Below are positions 10,833 to 24,039 of a stretch of DNA of 64,000 nucleotides, one piece after another. Position numbers and translations under genes: made by a program. The DNA lies in NCBI GenBank assembly GCA_963576785.1, contig OY756145.1, forward strand, positions 868,001 to 932,000. The letters run 5' to 3'. The stretch comes from Chlorophyllum brunneum (Eukaryota; Basidiomycota; Agaricomycetes; Agaricales; Agaricaceae). The first letter of the stretch is position 1; each line of letters opens with the position of its first letter. Under the pieces are notes generated by a model. The model saw nothing but the letters and a program-made list of their open reading frames with translations, ran no database searches and was not told the DNA's origin.

Positions 10833-13219
10833 TTGGCATAATGGGGGTTGGGTAAGTTACTGGCAAACCTCTCAATTTGCACGAACAGTGTACCTGTAAG
10901 TGCCAACATATTGGAGGCAATCTTCGCTCGAGAACTCACAATTAAGAAAATCAATTCGAAAGATTCTCGACCATGCCCGTGATTTTGTTCGAGCTGGTGT
11001 GTTCTTGGAGAACTCAGGGGCCTGCCCACAACTGTAAGGAAAGGGGCTATGCATAGTTTCAGAATTATCATTGGCTTTCTGAGAATGGTAGCCTGAAAGG
11101 AGTGGTCAGAACCAAATGCCTCTGGCTGACGTCTCTACAGACCCATGTCCATCTAGTCGACCTCAGAGAACCCTACAGAGGAATGAGTATCGGGCCTTGA
11201 CATCATCATTAATACAGGAATGGGGTCTGGAGAGGCGGCCTGATGGTTTTAACAGTCACAGTAAGAATTGCTCCATGACTCCCGGCTGGCCAAAGGGTCC
11301 ACTTGCCGGAAAATATTTAATGCCACAGTCACGACGATACCGAATGCTTCAGATCGCGTATCAGACGACCGCCTGTGAGCCAGAGCACGTCCTGGTCTTC
11401 TTGGGGTCCATGTGGTCTCGTTCTCGGTAGAGCCAACCCAATCGGGGGAACAAATGCATTTTTCGGCGCAAAACCTCGCCAAACGTATGGCGGAGCTGAC
11501 GGTTGAACTAGGGTGTCGTAAAGGACAGTAATCCTTCACGTGTGGTCTTAAATGGGGCTGGTTTCTGTGCGTCGTCTCAATTTTATGTCAAGGGTTCCCT
11601 GTTCCCTGGGGGTATAACTCCCATTGAGTAATGTTGGGATTATAACGAGCGTTTGTCGATATGTCTGGCCTGCTCAGAAGAATCATTAATTAGATCAGCG
11701 TTCTAGTGGCGGTTCGAGGTGCTTCGGGCATGTGACAGAAGCATGAGCGTGTGTCTTCGATGAGTATCTAGTCACACGATCCCGTATATTTTGGTAGTGT
11801 GCGCAAGAGTAGACTTTTCAGTCCTGCCAGCACGCTCCTAAACAGCGGGCGACTATAAATGATACACAGATACCGAGCCAGGTTTACATCCTGAACGTTC
11901 GACCCTCCAGTCTCGGTGAAAGTCTGGAGTTTCGGTATCGACGTGGGGAGCACACGTAAAATTATGGAAACGAGGGACAGTAGGGTACAGCTTGGTTCTC
12001 AAAATAGGCGCAATGGAAGGACTCGCGTTAGGGCGCTCAGAAAGAATGCGCCGCCCTGGATGTGAAAGCACTTTGTGAGAACAAGTGGACAAAGGACGCG
12101 TAATACGAAATGCTTGTAATGATGAGCCGCAACCGCCCACCCGTAACTTATCGAAGGACACCTGAGGCCTGAGAAGTGGGATACTGAGAGGCTAAGGTGG
12201 TCAGACGACCTGAAGATGTGGCTGTCCGGCTTCTTTACAAGAATCAGGGTTGGGACTAGTAGGGTGAAATGACAAACGACACGCCAATCGATGGTATCAA
12301 GAAAATCAAAGGGGCGCTAGAAAAGGACACTATGGCCCAAGGTGAGAGATCGGACGAGAGACGCGAGGATGGAAGGTCACAAGACTGCAACGTGTTGGAA
12401 TTGAACACAATGAAGAGTAGAGCTCGTGAAACTTGGGAAATATGAAATGGAATATGACGTTACGAGAGGTATCAACTCATCAATCTGTCATTGTCTTCTT
12501 ATCTGATTTTTTTTTTCAAAGGGCTCTGGTTCGCACTCTGGTTCCAGAGATGAGGGGAAGGACAAGTGCTGCAATAGCTCCGTAAGTTTTAGGATAGACG
12601 TCAAGTGGGTCTGGCCTGCTGGCTAAATCCGATGAGCAAACCAGTCGCCGTGCCACACCGTGCCAACGCGCGCAAAATCGAAATTCGGATCTGATGGGCC
12701 GGAAACATCCACAACGTGACAAAACTTTATGGACCTGTCTGGTACTGCATTGCTTATAAGCATCGAGTAGAGACTACCTGTGCGGCTCTGCTGGATGGTG
12801 GTAGCCCAAGTGGGATGGTGATGAGATACAGGCACAGTAGTGCTTTGAGGAGGGAAGGGTGGTGGAATCGTCAAGGGCCTTGATCCCATTTGTGGAAGGA
12901 CCCTGGGAGGAAATAAACCGACGAGATTTTCCATCAAAGAGGGTCTCCCCCCATCCACAATCTCACCAGAGGTCTGTTTCTTGGCTAGGAACCCTCTGTC
13001 CTCATCGCAATCCTGGAATTTCTCAAGGCTCCATGTTATTGTCCGCAAAATGGCCAAAAATCGTTTCAACAGTAAGTTCTCCCCTTGAGACATCAGAATC
13101 CGTAGCCCTGCATGCCCTCCTGCTGCGTGGTTGCTCTCGCATCTTATCATCGCATAACTTGCTTCTTATAGATACTGACATCTTCCTCTCCAGTACTTCC
13201 AAACCAACAGACTCCCGCA
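10833..13219. other. Intergenic interval with unassigned ORFs
   Basis: About 2.4 kb without a recognised gene. A 175-codon minus ORF (12623-13150) and a 102-codon minus ORF opened by GTG (11853-12161) have no recognisable motifs. A plus-strand ATG at 12269 opens a short reading frame that may be the first exon of a small gene (separate entry). The right end contains the pyrimidine-rich leader of the acidic nuclear-type protein gene. Confidence 0.45.
12269..12577 (+). other. Possible first two exons of a small gene
   Basis: An ATG at 12269 opens MTNDTPIDGIKKIKGALE and continues KDTMAQ up to a GTGAGA donor near 12342. A long T tract ending in TTTTTTTTTTCAAAG forms an excellent acceptor near 12520. 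It is followed by about 56 in-frame bases (reading GSGSHSGSRDEGKDKC) that stop at a perfect GTAAGT donor. The two pieces join in phase. I could not find a convincing third exon or a stop, so this is a weak call; no family is recognised. Confidence 0.25.
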
Positions 13220-16104
13220 ATGTCGCCTGCTCATTCCCATACCGTAGGCGCCGCGACAACCTTTTACTGCCAGGACGACGACGACGACGACATCTGTCCT
13301 GTCTGCGATGGCGATTGCACCTGCAACAACAGACCACGAGCTATCCCGCAGCCCGTGCCCTTGAATCAATGCAGTCTTCAACTCGCTGGTTCCTCTTCCT
13401 CTTCTACCATCTCATCTATTCCTCACGCTACCCCCAAACATCACCCCCCTCCTCTCAAGATCAAACTCACCGTACCTCCAAATTTACTCGGCAACAAAAA
13501 GCATGCATCCACTTCGAAAAGGTCAAAGAACGATCAAGAGACGACATTCGCCTCCGTGCGCGCCGGCGAAGCATCCTACAGTCCCACACCTTCCAGCACA
13601 CAATCATATCTTCCTCCCGGACGTCGAGGCCGTCCCACAAAAACACTAATTTCTGCTCGAGAAGCTGCAAAAGCGCAAGCCGTCGCGCGTTTGCAGTCAC
13701 CTTCACCCCGTCTGTCACATTTCTCCCCATCCTTCAATCCCAGAAACGTGGGCAGCAATAAGCGAAAAAAATCAGGGCCACCGCCACAGAAGCGAGGCCT
13801 CAAGGTGAATCCTACTAGTCGCAAACGACCTCTGAAACGCAAACGACGTGCCATCAGTGATGACGGGGACGATGAATCCTCCAACCTCACCGATGCCGAT
13901 TACGATTGTGACGACGACGGCGACGAGTCCGTCAAATTCCCCATCTTCATCTCCGCATCTGCCCTTTCATCAATGGAATCTGATAACTCTTCCTGTGCCT
14001 CGGATTCATCTGATTCGGAACCCCCATCCTTTGAAAGTGACTCTGACCTCGAGAAGGAAGAGGAAAGCTTCATCGTGTCCCAGGTACATGAAAAAGCACG
14101 GCTGCGCCGTGAGCTCCTAGGTGACAACGGCCGTCGCAGCCATGATTCCCAAGGAGACTGGGTAATCAGATCGAGGAAGAAAAGTGTTGGACCAAGCGAT
14201 AATGATATGGCAGTCGATTCCGATGATACCGAAGACGAAGACGAAGACGACGACGAAGAAGAGATCGACGAGGACGACGAAGAGACGGATGGAAGGGCCA
14301 TCGGTGCAGGCTATGCCGGCCTTGTCACCGCATGGACAGATGATGATGAATCGAGTTTTGACGCTGATGTCTTTTTCGCCAATCTCACTGATTCCGACAC
14401 TAACAGCGATTCCTCTTGCTCGCGTCACGATGAGGACGGCGAGGACGGTGATCACTCGGATATGGAGACAGCCTCTCACAGCGATACGGCTGAGCTCATG
14501 TCGCAGCGGCAGGAGCTAGAGAACCTTCAACTTGACGTCACCCAGGGATGGGACGGCCAGATGGTTTTCACGAACGGTCTCAGTGATGGTCGTGGTATCC
14601 TTGACATCGATTTTGAGGTGAAGGCCTCTCAATTCATGGCCGAATCGAGTCCTTTGCCCACTCAAGATAGCGATGTGGACATGTCACCATCCAGTGTCGG
14701 AGCCTCTGATGAGGATGGGTACGAGGAAGATGATAATGAGGCTCAGGGTGATACCACCGATGAAGAGCTCGTCGGTGAAGACGATCTACCTAATGAGCGA
14801 GCGATGCGAATGTTCAGCTTACCGTTTAACGTCTCTGCCATCAATCCTCTATCTACGGTCAGTCCCATCGTCAGTCCCGCACCTCACCGCCGTATTCCTT
14901 CCGACAGGAGAGGCCTCGAATCTCCAAAACCAGAGGACATACTCGCGGGCAAAGCTTTCTGGGACTCGGATAATCATGAAGAGGAAGGGAGGGGGGAGAG
15001 TCGAAGCCAAGCGTCTGGCGATGTCAGGGGTCCAAGAACTGGGCTTTTCGTGCCTGTTCAGGAAACACGTAAGGCGATTATTGATGGCACGAGCGAAGTG
15101 CCCTCACCCCATCCGAAGTTCAGCCGGCGCCGTGGCCGGTCAACTAATACCAGGATCAATACGGTACGTCTATCACATTTGACCATACTTTCACTCAGAT
15201 TCGAATATTCTTGATTTGAGCGATTTTACCTTCCTCCACACCGATGGTTGCGTACATGTGCTAACGTATCTCCTTTTGGGTCTTGCTACTTTAGGTAGAG
15301 CAAATGTTGCGAAGGCACCTCTTAAATAACGCGAGGTCTACTCCAACATTCACAACGGCTTCTGAGTTGTTGTCGCCGTTGCAGCTCTTGTCCTCCGACA
15401 ACGACTTCGGATCACCTTCACCCTCGATGTCTCTGCCTCTGCTTTCTGAGGAAACTGAAGCTCTCGCTGAGTCTATCAACCTTGATGATGTCCTGGAGGC
15501 CTCGTTCTTGGTTCCTGACTCATCAGAAGCCAGCGACAACTCTCTTACAAAGCGAACGAACAGCAGCGCTGCGGAAGGCGATAGACTTTCGTCTGGAAAG
15601 CATCTGCAGAGCCTGAACCGTTGGGATCTAATCTCGGTAGGCGCTTTCAGGCAGACCCGGGAGAATGGCGGCTGGAGTTCCGACAATCATACACACACTC
15701 CTCACTCCAGCGTGGACTACAATAGTATTTTGAAAGCTAGTCCCTTGAGCGCCATCATGTGGCCTAATGGGAAGGAGAAAGGGAGAAGACGGAGGAATCT
15801 TTCGGAACCAATGCCTATATCGCCTGTCATCCTCCCCGTTCGCGATGGTGATCGAACTCCGACTGGCTCTGGAAGTCAGCAGCAGAACGGTTTCAATCAA
15901 AACTTTAACAAGCACGCGCAGCACAGCCAAAAGGAGTCGAAGAGGGAGAGGAAGTTGAAGAAGAAGAACTGGGGCCCCGTTCACCATCAACACTCGCACC
16001 ATCACCATTGGCATCAACATCAACATCACCCGAACTCGAAGACAAGAGGATCTGCCGCGAGCCAGAGGTCGTTCTTGTCCGCTGTTCCCCCCTTCAGTCT
16101 GTAA
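13220..16104 (+). CDS. Acidic, Ser-rich nuclear-type protein of unknown function
   Basis: Two exons joined across an intron at about 15163-15296 (GTACGT donor, TTTAG acceptor) give roughly 915 residues. Near the N-terminus is ICPVCDGDCTC, a C-x2-C-x3-C-x-C motif that could bind a metal. Next come a basic, proline-rich segment with nuclear-localisation-like runs (KRPLKRKRR at about residue 210), then long Asp/Glu/Ser tracts (DDTEDEDEDDDEEEIDEDDE at about 14216-14290). A more ordered segment, WDGQMVFTNGL followed by GILDIDFE, and a His-rich C-terminus (HHQHSHHHHWHQHQHH) follow. The composition suggests a nuclear transcription or chromatin cofactor. Similarity to Ifh1/Crf1-type coactivators is only a guess. 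The ATG at 13220 follows a pyrimidine-rich leader. Confidence 0.75.
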
Positions 16105-17009
16105 TTGTGGCGCACCTAGGGAGGAACTCTTGTCAGCAAATGTTCAACAATCGTCGGTCGCATCGCCAATGCCGTCAGTCACCAATCGCAACACCTACCT
16201 GCTCACTTTCCCTTTTTCTTTATCATCCCTGTCCTGGCAACGAAAACACATTCCCCTTTCCGCATTCATTTTCTACCTCTTTTCCCCTTTGTCATGTCCA
16301 CATAGCCTGCTTGAGTCTCTGTTCCCACTCTCCCTCCCCCTTTCCACACATTGTACATTGAGTGTAATGTCTCTTCATCGCTGTTTAACCCTTCCCATTA
16401 CCCATCTCTGAACACGTCATGGCCCATTTGTTCCCCCCCCCCCCCCACCACTGTATTTTCTGTCCCACCACTGATTTCTTTTGTCTTATCATCGGCCTTA
16501 TCCCAATTATCCTATTCCCACTTGTGCTTGCATCCCCAATCTTATATCCTTTTGCACTTGCTTTCCATTCCCAGTCCCCCCCTTCAAATGTCACAGAACT
16601 CCGTCTCCCGGTCTCTGATCTCGAATACTTTATGCCTCATAAAATCGCCCATTCAGCGGCACGGATCGAACTCGCTGTTTCCCCAATTTCGTATCTGGTT
16701 AGAGCGGCTGACGCTCTTGGCGGGGAAAAAAAAGGCCAGCCTCTGTAGGAGGCACTTGGTTGTCTGTATATACTTTGGTAGAAAGTGGTTGGGTACTGTA
16801 TTGTAACAATGATTAACGCTGTTGTTTGGTACGGAAGAGTAAATAAACTGAATTTGTATTCCGCACGCGTTGTGGTCATGATCATGTGATCGCTCATTTG
16901 GCGTGACATTCTCGCGTTCAGGCTGGGTTCTCCAACTCGTCCCCACATTAAATACTTGCAAGGCCAAGCGGATGTCATTTTTTGGCGACGATACGTGAGC
17001 GGCACGAAT
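16105..17009. other. Intergenic: 3' flank plus promoter, C-rich
   Basis: The first 600 bases are strongly pyrimidine-rich on the plus strand and include a 14-base C run. The last part should be the promoter of the Mus7-like gene. ORFs of 60-210 codons here are low-complexity artefacts of the C/T bias. Confidence 0.6.
16433..16446. repeat. Homopolymer C run (14)
   Basis: Fourteen consecutive C bases in a C/T-rich 3' flank. Probably length-variable between strains and error-prone in sequencing. Confidence 0.8.
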
Positions 17010-20000
17010 ATGGACGAAGATGACTACGTTGAGACGTCGGATGTTGAGGAACTCGCTGAGTTGTACCATCCATTGGGTGTTCCTGATTCTCCCAATGTCC
17101 ATGTGGATTTGATGGAGAGGTGGCCAACACCTGGGCGGGTTCTGACGCCACAGCGTAGGCCTAGAGCATATGATGATGATGGGTCCAGTAAACGGAGAAA
17201 GGTGTGTAATGGACCGCTCAAGGCTGGTTTTATGCTCAAGTTCAATCAGCTCGAGCATCCTGTCCACGAGGGGGCTGGGATACATGAGAGCCCATCACAG
17301 GAACCTGGAATTATCAGTACTCAGCCTCTGGGTATCCAATCACAAGCGTTAAACTCTAATTTGGGGCAGCCTTCCGAAGCCAAGGTCGATTCTACAGGGT
17401 TGGAAGTTAAGATGGACGTTGACCAGGGACTCAATTCCCAGTTACCGGCATGTGCGGATAATGCTTCTGTCATGCGGGATGTGAAGGCTTGGGCTTCATG
17501 GGCGACTCCACGAAAGCGTACAAGTCCGAAAAGGGATGCTCGTCTTGCATCTTCTCAACGAAGCATTCACGGGGACAAACAGGGGACTTCTCAGCGGGAG
17601 TCAGCACTTGCAGACTACGGGAGCGATTTGTTAGACCAGTTTGTACGTTTCTATATTCCTCTCCGTGTTCTTCATGGGATGATTTTATGGGTAGGAGCAG
17701 TCTCATTCCCCACAAGTTTTCTCTCCAAAGCCCGTCTCCACACGAGGAGTACCGCATACCAATCAAGTAGTCAATGATATTCAAGAAGAATCCGAAGATG
17801 AACTTGCCATAATACCGCCGAAGTCTACGTCCCCTCCTTCAGTCTCTCAGGCGGCGTCTGGAACATCTTCGAGGAATCTGGGTGGGGGGGAAACACCTCT
17901 AAACTTTCCGTCTTCGTCTCCACTCTCTCCTGTTGGAAGCGCGCATTCTCAGACTGAGAAAGACGTTGGTCTAATTACGCAACGTAGCGAGACGGCCTCA
18001 TCTCCTGGTACAACTGCAGTTGAGACAGCAAATTTCGAAGACGAAACTATCAGTCGATACCCCCTTCGTCGTCGGCAACCGAACCAACTTCGTCCGTATT
18101 TATATGACGAGTACCAATACAAGACTGTTTTAAAGCATAACCCGGCCGCCATCATAGATGTACTTCGCCTCCAGAGACGCCGTATGAATCAACCGGAAGA
18201 TCACTATGAGGAAGAGGAAGACGCAGAAGAAGAATCACAACAGCCAGTGACAGTCCAGAATGAGGAGTCCGGAGTGCAAAGGGAACGTACGAAGTCCCCT
18301 GTGGCACCTCGACTACCTGGTCTAATTGACCCACTTTCTGAATCTGAGGACGATTCGGATGGACTGGCGCAGGAAGCTCGGAGGGTGAATATGGATCTCA
18401 AGAGGAGGGAAAAGGAGGAAAAGCGGAAGGAGAAGGAGAGGCAAAGGGAGGAGAAGGAGGAGAGGCGAAAAGAAAAGGAGAGGTTGAAAGCAGAACGAGA
18501 GGCCAAGCGAAGGCCCAAACGTTTTCCGATGTCCAATGCATCGGACAAGCCCAGATCATGGGTGGGTTGGTTCAATTTACTGATTGTACCGCACATTGAC
18601 GACCTATCAACGGATAGACTGATCATAGTCAAATCTCGTCCCCACCCCAACGAATCCGCCATCCACAGACGCCTCCCATAACCAGACCCCAGCCGTCTCT
18701 CTCACACGAAGAAGATACTAATGAATTGGATGCTCTGCGGAATTACTTCATGGACGATTTTACGATGAGTGGCGACGTTGAAACGAATACAACAGGTCCA
18801 GAGCCTCCCCTGGTCACGGAAACCGTTGAATTGCGGGATGACTCTTCCCCAGTTCAAATCAGCCATAATGATAGTAGCTCAGACTCGGATTCTGGTGGGT
18901 CACAAGGAGAGGCTGATCAACGGTACCGAGAGCTTTTCAAGTTGTATCCTCCTAACATGGCCCGCGAATTGTTGAAGGGCAAGGGTCAACAACGTCCCCG
19001 GCGACACGATATGGACAGCCCAGTGGAGGGCCCTTTGCTCCCAGGGCAGTCACGAGCCAGAAGAGCTGCTAACCCTAAGGACATCAAGGACATTCGAGGA
19101 GATTCAGAAAGCGATGAAATTGACACTGAAAGATCTACGTCTCCCGCACCTCTGTACAATGGAGATATTCGTGAATTCCTCGACCATGATATGGTTGACC
19201 ATGATGTAGCACGCATCTGGGACGCTCAAGAAGATGAAGCACAGGAAGTAGAACCTGTGCGACTCCGTGGTCATTCTCGTAGCGTCCGCCATCCCTCAAC
19301 CCTGATCCCCGACATCATCGAGATCTCGGATGAAGAAAGCGCTACCAGTTCGGAGGAGGAGGTAGTGGATGAGGATGACCTCAAGACCCTTCTTGGAGAC
19401 GACGATGCTGGAATAATCTACAATGCAGGCGCCGGACATGGCATTGTAAAGGAGGAGAGTATGATTGACTGGATGTTATCACGAACGCGCATTGTGGGGG
19501 GATCCACCAGCTCAAAGCCAACAATAACCAAACGCAAACGAAAGCCTTCCAATAGAACTGGCCAGCCTCGAGTAAGTGGCGCCCATATCTCGCGATCCAA
19601 ATACAAGATCGATGTTATGACGGGCGGCGTACATGGATTTGGAAACGAACGTCAGACACTTCTTTCCTTTGTTAATCATACGTCCACGAAGAATCCGGGC
19701 TCGAGCAGCGGCTGGCCAAAAGGTATACTGACGACCCTCTATCTGCGTGGTACAATAGCTGACACAAAGGACTAGCGGACATGGCTACCGAACCCATTCA
19801 AGTTGAGATACAAGAACCAGAGCCTGATAAACGGAAAGGTTGGAAAGAGAGACGCAAGGAACGGAAGGAACGGGCAAGGCGGCAAGGCGTGTATTCGATG
19901 GCCAATTCACATACGACAGGGATTACATCGGGGAAGTTAAAGAACCCAGTGAAGGTCACAATTGACCTCAACGACGATGATTTCTATCAATCGTTTGCAT

Positions 20001-23000
20001 CGCGCGCCCAGGCTTCGGGAGCCCGTTATAACGCCAAGGACAAACCTAGCGTGGATGATCTACATCAGCCGCTCAGTGAGCCAATCGGTCAGCGCAAGCC
20101 GTCCCCGACTGCCCCTGAATCCCGACCACGCTTGAAAAAGAGGCCGAGGGGCGTGATCGGCAAATGCACCGTCGATATGAGCATAGAATCCCCACGACCG
20201 GGGACCAGCTTCAATCCGAAAAGTTTCCTAAGAGAAGGGCACTTCCACGCCCTGCTCGATATCCTCACCCCCAACTACGTCCCCTCTCGCCCTGATCCCG
20301 CCTATCTGTGTGGTGTGAACATCAATCCTTCAATGGACCTGGAAGCCTTTTTGCAGAGTATAAGTCGAGTTTTTGACGGCTTGTTGAATCTTACTCAGGA
20401 GATCCCATCCGACGGCTACGAAGACAAAGTGAAGGACTGGAATAATCTCACCCGGTCAGCTTGTGGACATATAACCTGGTTCTACCTCCAGAATTTCGGG
20501 GAGAGCCGCGAACGTCTGTCGTCGTTCATCAGCGGCAAGATAATTACTACTGTCTCTGGTCTTAGGTCCAAGGACATTCCTCCCCATGCCTTGAATATTA
20601 CTCTTCTATCCCTCTGTTGGTTTTGCATCGAAACCTCTGTTCGTTCTGGGTACCGATTGTTCGATGACCCTTCAGATCCGCCTGATCTGAATCCAGTCCA
20701 TACCTCAGTGAGGTTGATACTTCGCTATCTCCTAGGATACGGCCTCCGTAAACCTTACAAGGCCGTTAAGAAGTACCAGATTCTGGACGACAGGAGGATG
20801 CCCTGTTATGCAGCCCAGATGTGGGTGTGCTTGCTACATCTTCTTACAGCTTGCGACAATCAATCAGCCGACAGCCTCACCAAGGGGGCCTCGTTCTGGA
20901 GAGAAATCCAATCATATTACCAGAGCTTACCTTCGGTCAATGCTCTTGAGACGGGAGAAGTCATCTGGAAGAGTGTCTTCACTCTGATGTCGCTGTCCCA
21001 GTTCTCAGCTCTCGGGATTGTTGTCAACAATCCTCGGCTCTCAGCATCATGGATACTCGTCGCACAGGCGATTAAACAGGTTCAACTATCACCGGGTGCT
21101 GGCAACCTTCGGCATCTTGCTCCAGAAACGCTGGAAAAACGCGATAGTTACATTTATATGGTGATCTCTCGCTGTTACCACCTTTCGAACTACTGGAAGT
21201 GGAACATGGACCATTCGTTTGGAACCCTTAACCAGCTGGTTGACATCTTTCGATCTCGCAATTTCGTGAATTTACACCGGGAAAAGGCCGAATATCCCGA
21301 TTTTATGTTAGATGGCGACTGGAATTCCCTTCACCAATTGCGACCCACGATTGATTCGGGCTTTACATTGATCCTGAAGCTCCTCATGCGGGGAATTGAT
21401 TCAAACTGCCTGTCCCAAACAGAGATCAAGAAGATGGTTGCGCTCATCATTCCGATTTCAAGATTTAGGACTCAGGAGAAGATTCCAGGCGTGGACGATC
21501 TCTCCCCGATATGCAATCGCTTCGCGGCTCTTGCACTCGCCATCGCAGTTGACCCAGCATATGCTACGCGAACTGTCAACCAAGTGCAAAGTAACATAGA
21601 GTTCGAGGCATCCGACCCGACAACCCAAATACTTACGATTCGAGGCATCAAACTCTTAACATCTCTCATGATACGACGAAACGCACCGTTGCAGGAGGTA
21701 GCGAAATGGCTCACAGCGATAACAGAGAAAGTTGCAGTTGGGTTCAAAGCTTTGAGCTCGTCCAAAGCTATCCCGGGCAAACAGAAAGATCATACTGATA
21801 GAACTAGGAATTACTCACTCCTTGTCCTCTCTTTATATGCCACTGGACGAGCCATTATGGAAACGTTTGCGACCAGAGCTCAGTATCCGGATCCTGCCTT
21901 TCTTCGTGAGCTTCTCTACTACTTGACGCTGACCCGTCTGACAATTGTTGTCTAGTCGCATTCAAACCCTTTCTCGAACCCGAATGTTCGAAGGCAATAG
22001 AGGAGGCAAACCTCAACCTATGTGAGATGCGGCGTTTCATTGAAAGCTTCCTTGACGCCCGTGCCACATTTCTACCACTTCCAAGGGCACCAGCTCTGCC
22101 AACGTCCCGAGTGGACGACCCGGAAAGTCAGGATTACGACTTTGGTATCGACTTTAATGATCCTACAACATTGGCGTTATTAGGAGATCAGGGAAATGAT
22201 TTTGCATCTATCAAGGAAAAGGAAAGCAGTGGGGGGTTTATACACAAGGCATGTCACTACTCTTCCCCAACCCCTATTCTTGCTAACACTGTATAAGATC
22301 ATGTTCCCTTGTTTCTGGACTGCAAAACGGAAGATACAGCGGTTCTGTGAAGCTGCCGCTGATGCCGTCGTCGATCACGATATTTTAAGGACCTTGGATA
22401 GCTGGGCTCGTTGCCTTGTTGGATGTATGCACACTTTGATCCAGCACCGTGCTTTAAACGTAAGACGAACCCACTCTGACCTCCCTTCACTCAACACACG
22501 TCCATAGGACTGGGATTGGTGCCTCAAAGAAATCACACCTTTGTGGCACATTGTTCGTATCAACCGACTGAAAGTGCGGGTGAAGGTCGTCCTCTATTTC
22601 GAGATTCTTCGGCACGACCCCGCATTCTACGTTGTGAGCCAACTCGATGAGCCCTCGATTCCCCAATTGATCCCTCGATAGGCAAACAAGGCTGACTTCT
22701 TAGAGCTTGCATTCGAGTCATTAGCGATCCATGACATAACCATTGAGCCCAAGTTCTGGTGCCGTATTGTGCACCACGAATGCTCTGGTAATGCACTATT
22801 CAAGGACACTGTGGAAACCCTACCTTTTTCAAGGGATGGGACCACTCCAGAATACTCGAACGATAAGGAATTTCAGTTTGCGCTTCTTCGAGGTATGTAA
22901 ACTCCTTTAGCATAGTAGATTGTACCACTTATCCATGTTAGTCCTCTTCGGGAATATTGAGTCTGGCCTCCAGGATTCGCTGAATCCCGGCTCTCACGTC

Positions 23001-23233
23001 GAACTATGCCTCAAATTTTTATCTACCGTCCGGAGTATTGCCCAGGTAAAGTAGCTTTTTCCCGCAAGACGTCGACTCTATTGACATGATAATAGGATTT
23101 CACGGACAAACCCCAAAGCAGCATTGAATACCATGCTTGGTGTAAAGAAATCTTTGCCCTATTCGAGAATTACCCTCGACTCCAACATCATCCACGGCTG
23201 TCGGTTATAATGGATCTTATATCCCGACTTTAG
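17010..23233 (+). CDS. mus7: Mus7/MMS22-like replication-fork repair protein
   Basis: A very large multi-exon gene. The ATG at 17010 opens MDEDDYVETSDVEELAELYH. The N-terminal half is acidic and disordered. It contains RYPLRRRQPNQLRPYLYDE and, after it, YKTVLKHNPAAI (18055-18155), matching the R-x-LR-x-R...PY signature of Mms22-family proteins, then a long Glu/Lys/Arg coiled coil (about 18375-18530). RELFKLYPPNMARELLKGKG (about 18928-18987) matches another conserved family block. The C-terminal half (exon 19781-21955 and several later exons) is helical and ends HHPRLSVIMDLISRL before TAG at 23231-23233. In yeasts Mms22/Mus7 acts with the Rtt101 or Rtt107/Brc1 systems to rescue stalled forks; that role is known for the family and only inferred here. 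Exon edges between 18540 and 18720 and after 21955 are approximate. Confidence 0.75.
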
Positions 23234-24039
23234 CGAAGCGTCTAAGCCCAGGTTTTACCCTTGATTAAGGTGGCCTTAGGCGCGCGGCTTGCGGAACCCA
23301 CACAACCATATTTTCGGAGATCTTGCGTACCCAGTGTACGAACTTGCCAGTTAATGTATATATGGGTCTTGTGGCGAGAAATAACTTCTTGATACTGTAA
23401 GGCCGAACGTCCATGCACACCCGTAATCCATGGCTCGTTCTAAAACCACTCCAAATGCCGGCAAAGGGAACTATGCCCCCATTCATAATGACGTCCTTAT
23501 CCCTACCTAACAATCTAGCCACCAGAAAAACATTTCCTCAGTGATTGATTGTACGCGGTTCACAATGGCGAATCGCACTTTACGTTGCGTCAAGGAATTA
23601 TGGCCAACAGGTATTGGCAAAAGCGCGTTCTACAAGCGCTGTACGACTTGGAATCACCATTGAGATGAAACATCCGCAGCCTGGCTGTGATCAGAAGCTG
23701 AAATTCCTATCATTTGACTCTACAACATTGTAAGACATAAACCAGAATGTCCAATATTAGAGGAGGTAAACGTCAAGGGTAACAAAATTAATAGCGAGCT
23801 GCAGCTTGTTTAATGTACCATGGTATTTTGCAGGAGCTCTTGAGATAAAAAGATGGCAAGGGTAGGTAGCGATACATATATACATGCACTCATGATGAAT
23901 GCTACTGGCGGTCCTGATGTCGTGCATAGGTCATAGTTTGGTATCGGGGGATCATAAAAATGGAGGGATCGCAATGCCAGGGAAGTGATGATAAAGAAGC
24001 TAGGTTGGACAATAGAACAGCTCCTTATCGGACGTCAAG
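23234..24039. other. Convergent intergenic, no gene recognised
   Basis: This is the 3' space between the Mus7-like gene (plus) and the coiled-coil gene (minus). It holds short ORFs only, the longest being 86 codons on the minus strand without motifs. Confidence 0.6.

Noticed and set aside
12623..13150. 175-codon minus-strand ORF
   Set aside because: No family motif or splice continuation found; lies in the leader of the acidic nuclear-type protein gene. Kept out of the gene list but cannot be fully excluded.
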